41,233 nucleotides of DNA from Bacillota bacterium. Lineage in GTDB: Bacteria; Bacillota; Clostridia; Lachnospirales; Lachnospiraceae. Of this stretch, positions 34,617-41,233 are shown piece by piece. The notes under the pieces are model-generated. The model ran no database searches, had not been told where the DNA came from, and saw only the letters and a list, made by a program, of their open reading frames with translations. Position 1 is the first letter of the stretch. Each line of letters starts with the position of its first letter. The stretch is taken from NCBI GenBank assembly GCA_023420935.1, contig JAEZUR010000167.1, forward strand, positions 1 to 41,233. The letters are read 5' to 3'. The position numbers and the translations under genes were made by a program.

Positions 34617-35154
34617 TTGATTACCAATTTTGAAGAACTAGCAGATGTTGTGGCGCAAATAAATGCTAAAAGAGAAAGTGCAAAGGTAGAGGCAAAGTCA
34701 CATATATCTGGCAAGGATTTTAACTATGTGAAACATGAAATTCTTGGGGCTATAGGCTGGGTTGGTTTGGAGTTTGACCAAGTTGATCAGATAAAAAACT
34801 TGATTGATGAGATTACAGAGGTTTATAATAATAGAGTGATTGATTATCTAGAGAGTGCGTTAAGTAGCCTCAATCAGCTGAGATTTTGTTCCTTGCCGAT
34901 TCAGAATGAATTGGAGGAATGTATTGCAGCGGTATATAATCAAAATCGATCATTAAAAGAATATGTATCCCAGCTAGATGATTATGTGAGGCTGGTCAAT
35001 GAAACAGAAGATAGTATTGTAGAACAGTTAAGTACAATACAATATGATTACGTTATTCCAGGACAGATTCCAGTGTACATACCAAATGCACAACAAGTAA
35101 CTGCCGCAAATGGCAGCGCCATAACATGGAATGGAGATCCAATATATCCTAATG
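34607..35154 (+). repeat. Near-identical repeat, copy B (toxin N-terminal half)
   Basis: Counterpart of 30621-31168. The encoded first 190 residues differ at roughly nine to ten positions only. Confidence 0.9.
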
Positions 35155-35852
35155 ATAATCTGGATCTTGTTAAGTTGGGTAATATAATTCTTGAAGGTGG
35201 AGCGACAGCTTTTCAAGCATATTGTGATGCTGTACAAGGAGCAAAAGATGCAGTGCTGGAGAATGTAACATGGGGAGCTACAGAACCAATTACAGAACCA
35301 TTTGAACCCAATACGTTTGCTTATAAAAGCGGAAAGGTTATTGGTGATGTGGCTTCGGCATTCATAGGTGGAGCTGAAATTGCTGGTGGAGCTGGATTAA
35401 TCGCAGGTGGTGGAGCAATAGATGCATCAGTCGTGGTTGTACCAGGAGCAGTAGGAATAGCACCAGTGATATTGGAAGTAGGAACTGGTGTTGCGGTGGC
35501 GGGTTCTGCTGTAGCTGGTGCTGGTGGAGTTACCGTTATAAAAAGTGCTGATAGTCTTAATGATGATGTAAGAAAGCTTGTTGAGAAAAGTGAAAAGAAA
35601 AGTTCTAAGGTTGAAGTGGAATCTGGGAATAGTAAGGGAGCTGGAACATCCAAAGGAGCTCAAAAGATTGATAAACAGAGAAAGGGAACCCCAGGAAATA
35701 ATCAGGCTCAGAATAAGCAAACGAGAGATGTTGCTAATAAATACAAACTGAATAAAGAACAGCAGAGACAGTTACACGACGAGGTTACAGGGCAAAATTA
35801 CACCTATAAAGAAATTGAAGAAATAGCAAAAGAAATTAAGGAAGGAAGGTAA
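34617..35852 (+). CDS. Polymorphic toxin 2, WXG/LXG-like N-terminus
   Basis: TTG start at 34617 behind GGAGGGG, matching toxin 1. 411 residues: near-identical helical N-terminus with GWVGLEF; a diverged but alignable hydrophobic pre-toxin region (about 230-310, with extra AIDASVVVVPGAVGIAP); a charged linker; and a short tip (about 360-411: NKQTRDVANKYKLNKEQQRQLHDEVTGQ, then YTYKEIEEIAKEIKEG). This tip type, ending in LHDxxTGQxYxYxEI, I recall as the common C-terminus of many Rhs/CDI/LXG toxins. It differs completely from toxin 1. The immunity gene starts eight bases later. Confidence 0.8.
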   Translation: MITNFEELADVVAQINAKRESAKVEAKSHISGKDFNYVKHEILGAIGWVGLEFDQVDQIKNLIDEITEVYNNRVIDYLESALSSLNQLRFCSLPIQNELEECIAAVYNQNRSLKEYVSQLDDYVRLVNETEDSIVEQLSTIQYDYVIPGQIPVYIPNAQQVTAANGSAITWNGDPIYPNDNLDLVKLGNIILEGGATAFQAYCDAVQGAKDAVLENVTWGATEPITEPFEPNTFAYKSGKVIGDVASAFIGGAEIAGGAGLIAGGGAIDASVVVVPGAVGIAPVILEVGTGVAVAGSAVAGAGGVTVIKSADSLNDDVRKLVEKSEKKSSKVEVESGNSKGAGTSKGAQKIDKQRKGTPGNNQAQNKQTRDVANKYKLNKEQQRQLHDEVTGQNYTYKEIEEIAKEIKEGR

Positions 35853-35859
35853 CATAAAA

Positions 35860-36372
35860 ATGGATAAAAAAATGTCAGGAATAATAGAAGAAAAATTAAA
35901 TGTAATTATTAAACAAAAATTGGTAGACATAGGAAGATCAAGTAATCTTCTTTGGTTGAGTTTTGGAGAAAAAGTAGTCACAATAGATAGGAAGGGTAAT
36001 GAAGTTATAAAGGGGAAGTATGCATTAAATGTGCAATGTGCTTGGAGATTAACTCAGGACAGCCATATCATCGTAGCCTCAAAAGATTTTTATGTTCCTC
36101 GAACAGGTCAAGAGTATGACTCATTTGATTGGGAAGAATACGGGAGTAATAGATTTGATGAAAGAATAAATGAATTTAAAACAACGTTTAAAACAACCAA
36201 TTTATCTGTATCAAACATATTTGCTGATGATATTGGTGGGTTTAAGATTTGTTTTGACTGTGGTGTACAATTTGAATCATTTCCGGATGATTCACTAGAA
36301 GATGAGTTTTGGAGATTTATAGTAAATGGAGATAAAAGTGAACATTTTGTTCTATTTGAGAAAGAGGAATAG
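35860..36372 (+). CDS. Putative immunity protein for toxin 2
   Basis: ATG 35860 after GGAAGG, seven bases beyond the toxin stop. 170 residues, soluble, mostly beta (LLWLSFGEKVVTIDRKGNEV, YALNVQCAWRLTQDSHIIVAS) with an acidic C-terminus (FPDDSLEDEFWRFIVNGDKSEHFVLFEKEE). It shows no similarity I can see to the toxin 1 partner, as expected for a different tip. The DExWRF-like end recurs in small immunity families I have met, but I cannot name one. Confidence 0.65.
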   Translation: MDKKMSGIIEEKLNVIIKQKLVDIGRSSNLLWLSFGEKVVTIDRKGNEVIKGKYALNVQCAWRLTQDSHIIVASKDFYVPRTGQEYDSFDWEEYGSNRFDERINEFKTTFKTTNLSVSNIFADDIGGFKICFDCGVQFESFPDDSLEDEFWRFIVNGDKSEHFVLFEKEE

Positions 36373-36507
36373 ATCCAGCATCAAAAGAATTTGGTAAAAT
36401 AAATATAGCGATATAAAGCTATGATATAATTAAATAAGTTCCATCTTGGAGTGACCTTTTATACTCTACTTAAATGTATTATATAAATAGTAGAGATGTA
36501 ATAAAGA

Positions 36508-36545
36508 AAACCCAGTACACCATATAATTGTTGTACTGGGTTTCT
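36508..36545. terminator. Bidirectional terminator between toxin 2 unit and the BIG2 gene
   Basis: AAACCCAGTACA (36508-36519) pairs with TGTACTGGGTTT (36532-36543). T-rich on both outer sides. Confidence 0.85.
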
Positions 36546-36580
36546 TTATGACTAATTAATCAAAATGATACTGTCCTACT

Positions 36581-38104
36581 CTAATCTATCTTTGCAAGTT
36601 TCTCTTTTGCATCTGTAAGTTTTCCTTGCATAAATTCTATCGCTTTCTTATCAATTATGTTATCTTTTACAGTTTCAAATTGTGTTTCGGCTTGAGAAAG
36701 TTTTTCTTTTGCATTAATAAGTTTGGTTGAATCAGAAGTAGAACTCAATGTATGGAAATTACACATTTCATCAACGGATGATGTGGCCTCAACAACAGTA
36801 TTGATTATAGCAAATTCATTCTCCATAATTTTCTTATATTTAGATGAAGTTGAATCAGGATATTCAGGATAACTAGTAAGAAATGGTTCTAAAAAGTATT
36901 TTCCTTTTTTTGTATCTTCAATTGTGCTATAGAGAATTGATTTGGTATAAAAATCGTAGTAATAGCAATCATAACTTGTTTTGTCAGCAAAAAGTAAGGT
37001 CTCATACTGATATGTCCAAAATACAGGATTATAGTCTGTTGTTCTTGATGTATTAACTTTATTTTTCTCATCTGTTGCTTGATTGGTTGTTGTATTTATG
37101 AAGGTATCGTATGTAGTATGTCCTGAACCAAGTAATTCATAAATGCTTAAGTGTCTATTTTCTTCATTCATATAGTAATTATACGAATTAGCCAGTGATA
37201 TAAGATCAAAGATATACCAGTCTCCTTCTAGTTGAACTACATTGCAACCACGTAAATTTGTTCCATTAGGATTATAATTTGTTGGATAAGTTAGTAATAG
37301 CTCACTTCGTATACCACAGGCATTTAATAATAAAGAATACAATGCAGCTAGCCCCCAGACGTCTGACTTTCCATAAAGTAGTGCATCAATGTAAGTATAT
37401 CCTAGGTCGGATTCATATGCTAAATCCAATCTATAATCACTAGTATAATTGTCAACTATTTTTATATTTTCTGTAATCCAGGAAGCAAGTACCATCATCT
37501 TTTCATAGTCTGACATACTATCTGTTATAACAGTATCAATAATTTTTTTTGCATTTTTTACCGCTTTAATCTCGACCTTTGCTAAATCATCATCAATAAC
37601 TCGGTCATAAATCAGATTTGTATTATTTGTAATTAAGGCCATTGTCATAATTGTATTTGTCATTTCCCCATCTAGTACTTGATTGTAAAGTTCTTCTTTT
37701 GTACGAACAGCAATTTTACTTTTGGCTTTATATTTACCCCAAGTTGCTGTAATGGTACAGTTTCCAGATGATTTGGCAGTTACAACCCCATTTTTATCAA
37801 TCGTAGCGACATTATTATCACTAGAAGACCAAGAACTTGGCTTTACATCATCTACTAATTTGGATACTTTACTATCCTTTATGATTTGGTATTTACCCGG
37901 GTTGAACTTAAAAGTATCATTAACTTTCATAACAAGCAATTCTTTATCTAAAAGAATACCATCATACTTTGTTTTAGCATAAACCTTTTCATAATTGCTT
38001 AGTATTGGCGTTACAGCCAGTACTAATATAATGACTAAGCTTAATAATTTGTAATATCTTGTTTTGGTATTATCTAGCAGCTGTTTTGAATTTTTTGTCA
38101 TCAT
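36581..38104 (-). CDS. Exported BIG2-domain protein with inactive transglutaminase-like core
   Basis: 507 residues, GAAGGAG before the start. Signal or anchor (YYKLLSLVIILVLAVTPILS), a BIG2 Ig-like domain (about 48-133: WSSSDNNVATIDKNGVVTAKSSGNCTITATWG), a transglutaminase-like domain (about 195-310) and a C-terminal coiled coil (NAKEKLSQAETQFETVKDNI). In the core the expected GxCxGYA is SDVWGLAALYSLLLNACGI, and the His position reads GCNVVQLEGDWYIFDL, so the catalytic Cys and His are missing. It would act as a binding module rather than an enzyme. It is related in design to the frameshifted gene at 33257-34308 and interrupts the plus-strand locus. Confidence 0.8.
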   Translation of the reverse strand: MMTKNSKQLLDNTKTRYYKLLSLVIILVLAVTPILSNYEKVYAKTKYDGILLDKELLVMKVNDTFKFNPGKYQIIKDSKVSKLVDDVKPSSWSSSDNNVATIDKNGVVTAKSSGNCTITATWGKYKAKSKIAVRTKEELYNQVLDGEMTNTIMTMALITNNTNLIYDRVIDDDLAKVEIKAVKNAKKIIDTVITDSMSDYEKMMVLASWITENIKIVDNYTSDYRLDLAYESDLGYTYIDALLYGKSDVWGLAALYSLLLNACGIRSELLLTYPTNYNPNGTNLRGCNVVQLEGDWYIFDLISLANSYNYYMNEENRHLSIYELLGSGHTTYDTFINTTTNQATDEKNKVNTSRTTDYNPVFWTYQYETLLFADKTSYDCYYYDFYTKSILYSTIEDTKKGKYFLEPFLTSYPEYPDSTSSKYKKIMENEFAIINTVVEATSSVDEMCNFHTLSSTSDSTKLINAKEKLSQAETQFETVKDNIIDKKAIEFMQGKLTDAKEKLAKID

Positions 38105-38176
38105 AATAATTATTCTCCTTCGTCATGTTTGTAAATAGAAGTAAAAAGTATGTATTCATAAAGTCACATTACATAT

Positions 38177-38195
38177 TTTAACATAATATGTTAAA
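38177..38195. promoter_or_regulatory. 19-bp palindrome in a divergent intergenic region
   Basis: TTTAACATA-A-TATGTTAAA, perfect around one central base. It lies between the BIG2 gene (minus) and the large exported protein (plus), upstream of motif 5. Candidate operator; an AT-rich chance palindrome is possible. Confidence 0.45.
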
Positions 38196-38288
38196 TTATA
38201 CAAATGTATATTTAGGAATTAAATCTATGGTTTATTATTGGGTTAAATCAAATTAAATTTTTAAAGAATCATTTTTTCATTAAAGGAA

Positions 38289-38319
38289 TTGACATTTATA
38301 TTAGTATTAGGTGCAGAAT
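38289..38319 (+). promoter_or_regulatory. Locus-type promoter motif 5 (large exported protein)
   Basis: TTGACA (38289-38294), ten bases, TATTAGG (38305-38311), two bases, CAGAAT (38314-38319). Confidence 0.68.
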
Positions 38320-38363
38320 AATGAAGAAGGAATATTTGCAATTTAGAAAGAAAGGAGAAAACT

Positions 38364-41233
38364 ATGAATGTAGTCAAACTTGTTATTAACAAGATTAAAA
38401 TTAGATTTATGTTACTTGTATTTTTTTTAGTCGTATTTATAGGTGGAATTGGAACGATTTCTATATCAAAAATGGCAGATGCAGGAGAAGGTTGGAGTAT
38501 TGGAGGATCAGACTATGTAAGAAGACCTGTACCGGCTCATGGTTCCGGTGCGACTGCATGGATTATAGGATCGACTTTTTTATTACAACCGTATCCTTTA
38601 AAGAGTTATACCGATGGAATAGATATGCAAAAGAAAATGATAAAAGAATTTCAAGCTAATGTGCCAAGATATACAGAAGCAACAGTTGCAATTATTCCAT
38701 ACCCTGAGACAAAACATCTTGATGATCATAATTATAATACTATTACAGTAATTAAAAGGCCCAGTGAAAATAGTACAGCAATACTAGCACTTCGAGATAA
38801 AGAACATTTAAACTCTGTATTAAGAATGAGAGATAATATATCGGATGATAAAAATTTTTCTGGTTTTAAAAATGGTGTTTTTTATAAAGATTTAACAACC
38901 ATGATGGAGAAGAATAATCTGGCGGACATAAAGGATTTACAAAATGTAGATTTCATCATGAAGCAAATTAAAAGTAGCAAAAAGGAAAGAATTGGGCAAA
39001 GTAAAGAAGTGTGGAGCTATATCACTCGTCTTGACGGAGGTAAATATCATATAACCGAACGTATAGATAAATACTTACATATAAAGCCAATAGGAATAGA
39101 TAATCCAAATGATTTAACCAAGTTATCAGCGAAGCAAATTAAAGAATATCGTCTTCGATATATAGATTTTTTATTAACAGTTTATTGTCAATGTGAGGAT
39201 TCTGTAGCTGCACCTTATTGGGAAAAAGCTATTGATGCATTTATAAAAGGAATATCGAATCAGGAATTTAATCCAAGTAATATAGCAATTTCTCAAGGAT
39301 ATATTGCTAGAGGAGAAAATGGTAATAAATATGAAAATGTAGTTGGCGGCTGTAATGATTTTCTAGATATGACAATTGATACACAAAGTATATATTCTTT
39401 AGGAAACAAGGTATCTGCTAAAACAGTTAAAGATAGTTTAGAGAAGAAAGATAGTGGGTTGGGATATTATAACCGACTGCTAGAATCTATTCGATTAAGT
39501 TTAGTTTATCAAAAAAAGAATCATATAAAAACAAATAGAACTTATACATCTGCAGGTTTATGGGGATCTAATATTGCATCTAGAATTGTGCGAAATAAAC
39601 CTATTATTAAAGATACAACTGTATCATATAATACATCCCGAACTTGGAGCGATCAGAATATAATAGAAAATATATATCTTAAAAATGGTTTTTTTGGAAC
39701 ATCGCTTGTTCCGGCATATATTGGGCCAGCATCAGTAGAACCAGATTTTGAGGCCAGCCTGACCGCATGGTCAACAAAGAGTGGTTTTGAACTTAAAAAT
39801 ATGGTGAAGATTCGTCAAGATGAGTCCGTATTAAATGATTCTCCAGAATTGACAATTAAATTACGTGATAAGAAAAATAAAAAAGATTGGGAACAGATTT
39901 TTAACACTAATAAATTTTATAAAATTCAAGTGAGTTTTACACGAACACCAGTATCACCTTCTATGTTATTAAAACCTCAAACTTACATATCAAAGGCAGA
40001 TAAAATAGATGAAGATAAACTAAAATCTATATTACTGAATGGATTGGATTTTTATAAGTGGCAAGACGCATCCATTATGCCTATAACAATAAGCGACTCA
40101 AAACCCATGACTTTTACGTATAAGGCTACTGTAACCATATATTATTCAAGTAAAAGTTATGAAGATAAAGATATGTACAAAAAAGAGGCAGTAACAAATG
40201 AAGCAATTATGAATTACGTAAAGAGTAAATGTATATATTACGTTTCAGAACCAGATGCCTACTCCGAATTAAAAGAAGGATCCATCTACCATGAAACCTT
40301 TGAGGCAATGGCCGGTGTGCCAACAACTAGAAATCTATACTTTGCATCAGGTGGGTCTGAATTTATGGTGGAAGTAGAAGCTATGTTGGATGAAAACAAG
40401 AAGGCAGAGCGTAAGTATCGCTCGTATTTTGCTGGAACAGTTTGCGAGTTTAAATCAGGTGATACTGCTCCTAATCAGTCACTAGGAGGACAATCTGCAT
40501 CTTTACATGGTGGAGGAACTTATTCAAAAACATGGACAGGTCCTATTCCAAATAAAGGTACATCAAAGACAGCGAAACATACTGCAACTTCCGTGGCAGT
40601 ACCGGATTATTCGGCTTATAATGCAGCTAAAACTGAAGCAAATGCATTTGCTTCAGAGGTTAACAGTACAGTATTATCACATACATCCGCCAGTGACAAG
40701 AAGACAAGAAGCTATAATAACTGGGGCGCTAAAATAACTGGAGATTCAAAAAACCCACCGCAAAGTGTGACTGTATCTGTAAATTGTCAATATAAAGCGG
40801 AAGTATCTCATACGGATGAGGATGGCAATAAAGTAGTAGACTCCGCAGAAGTTCCTTGCGCTAACGAACAAGCTACAGCCAATCCATCTGGACCTGGAAG
40901 CTATTCCATTACCGTAACCTGGACTGTGCCAGCCCATGTTATATGTGGCCCTTGTTGTGAGCATGTACTAAAACCTGTGGAAGATACTTGGACGCAGACC
41001 TCAAGTTTTGATACCCTAAAGATTACGGATGTGCGTGTTTGGAAGATTGATTCTTCCTATGTTGGAGGTATGCAAGAAATCACATATGACGAGAATCCAT
41101 TTGTGAAAGCAACCATAAAGCAAGGAGATCCAAACATTTTCTATAATATTGCGGCAACCGATACAAGTCAAGATGGACGCCTTCGTTATAGTCTTCAACA
41201 GCAACAACATGATAATGTTACTTGGTATGAGAC
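38364..41233 (+). CDS. Very large exported protein of unknown function (3' end beyond window)
   Basis: ATG 38364 after AAAGGAG; the frame stays open for 956 codons to the right edge. A basic start and one long hydrophobic segment (about 13-33: FMLLVFFLVVFIGGIGTISIS) act as signal or anchor. Residues about 35-400 are mixed alpha/beta. From about 450 onwards the protein is a chain of beta-rich domains (PEDFEAS-like starts, VTVSVNCQYKAEVSHTDEDGNK) with a Cys cluster (VICGPCCEHVL, about 860-870) and WKIDSSYVGGM near the edge. No catalytic motif is recognised. It carries the locus promoter, so it is probably a surface or channel-spanning part of the same system. Related very large exported proteins occur in Tad-like clusters of Clostridia, from memory only. 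Confidence 0.8.
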   Translation, partial: MNVVKLVINKIKIRFMLLVFFLVVFIGGIGTISISKMADAGEGWSIGGSDYVRRPVPAHGSGATAWIIGSTFLLQPYPLKSYTDGIDMQKKMIKEFQANVPRYTEATVAIIPYPETKHLDDHNYNTITVIKRPSENSTAILALRDKEHLNSVLRMRDNISDDKNFSGFKNGVFYKDLTTMMEKNNLADIKDLQNVDFIMKQIKSSKKERIGQSKEVWSYITRLDGGKYHITERIDKYLHIKPIGIDNPNDLTKLSAKQIKEYRLRYIDFLLTVYCQCEDSVAAPYWEKAIDAFIKGISNQEFNPSNIAISQGYIARGENGNKYENVVGGCNDFLDMTIDTQSIYSLGNKVSAKTVKDSLEKKDSGLGYYNRLLESIRLSLVYQKKNHIKTNRTYTSAGLWGSNIASRIVRNKPIIKDTTVSYNTSRTWSDQNIIENIYLKNGFFGTSLVPAYIGPASVEPDFEASLTAWSTKSGFELKNMVKIRQDESVLNDSPELTIKLRDKKNKKDWEQIFNTNKFYKIQVSFTRTPVSPSMLLKPQTYISKADKIDEDKLKSILLNGLDFYKWQDASIMPITISDSKPMTFTYKATVTIYYSSKSYEDKDMYKKEAVTNEAIMNYVKSKCIYYVSEPDAYSELKEGSIYHETFEAMAGVPTTRNLYFASGGSEFMVEVEAMLDENKKAERKYRSYFAGTVCEFKSGDTAPNQSLGGQSASLHGGGTYSKTWTGPIPNKGTSKTAKHTATSVAVPDYSAYNAAKTEANAFASEVNSTVLSHTSASDKKTRSYNNWGAKITGDSKNPPQSVTVSVNCQYKAEVSHTDEDGNKVVDSAEVPCANEQATANPSGPGSYSITVTWTVPAHVICGPCCEHVLKPVEDTWTQTSSFDTLKITDVRVWKIDSSYVGGMQEITYDENPFVKATIKQGDPNIFYNIAATDTSQDGRLRYSLQQQQHDNVTWYE

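Noticed and set aside
35321..35653. Minus-strand frame of 110 codons, Pro/Thr/Ala-rich
   Set aside because: It mirrors the Gly/Ala/Val-rich hydrophobic segment of toxin 2 and has no start signal.
1..41233. tRNA, rRNA, CRISPR arrays, transposase genes
   Set aside because: None was recognised on either strand. The inverted repeats found are isolated and not flanked by transposase-like frames.

Overview
The window is AT-rich, strongly coding DNA with Shine-Dalgarno-led genes, TTG/GTG starts and consensus sigma-A promoters. Gene content (PucR-controlled GABA fermentation with a clostridial-type 4-hydroxybutyrate dehydrogenase, BlaI/BlaR1, WXG100 proteins, Tad-like CpaB and MinD/CpaE relatives) points to an anaerobic Gram-positive Firmicute, most likely a Lachnospiraceae/Clostridia genome. 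This assignment is inferred from gene families, not from a database search. No rRNA, tRNA, CRISPR array or intact insertion sequence was seen.

Left part (1-11.5 kb), ordinary chromosome: the end of an ABC-2 type exporter operon; an unknown membrane-anchored protein; a TetR regulator overlapping a CrtI-like FAD oxidoreductase; then a catabolic island with a divergent PucR regulator, a cytidylate-kinase-like protein, a polar amino acid ABC transporter (ATPase, permease, binding protein), a GabT-type aminotransferase and 4-hydroxybutyrate dehydrogenase. Together the last five can import GABA, transaminate it to succinate semialdehyde and reduce that to 4-hydroxybutyrate. The binding-protein gene seems to have a one-base frameshift in its signal peptide.

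Middle (11.5-19.6 kb), cell-wall stress: a class B penicillin-binding protein whose promoter lies inside a perfect 24-bp inverted repeat, convergent to blaI-blaR1, whose promoter carries the same 12-bp core. This looks like a mecA-style beta-lactam-inducible PBP. It is followed by an NfeD-like/flotillin membrane-microdomain pair.

Right part (19.6-41.2 kb), the most unusual: a contact-dependent toxin/secretion locus. It holds two sets of WXG100-type small helical proteins, a WXG-headed zinc metalloprotease with two tandem membrane-anchored paralogues behind it (likely immunity), a CpaB-like SAF protein, two MinD/CpaE-like proteins with degenerate P-loops, a two-domain peptidoglycan hydrolase, two polymorphic toxins with nearly identical N-terminal halves and different C-terminal tips each followed by a putative immunity gene, a displaced toxin-tip relic, two transglutaminase-like exported proteins on the other strand (one frameshifted, one lacking the catalytic residues), and a very large exported protein running off the right edge. 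Five transcription units in this locus share one promoter layout, TTGACW-N10-WATTARG-N2-(-10), which the other promoters in the window lack. I infer that a dedicated regulator or sigma factor controls a system that pairs WXG100/LXG-like substrates with Tad-pilus-like parts. The motor ATPase (EssC or CpaF type) is not in the window.
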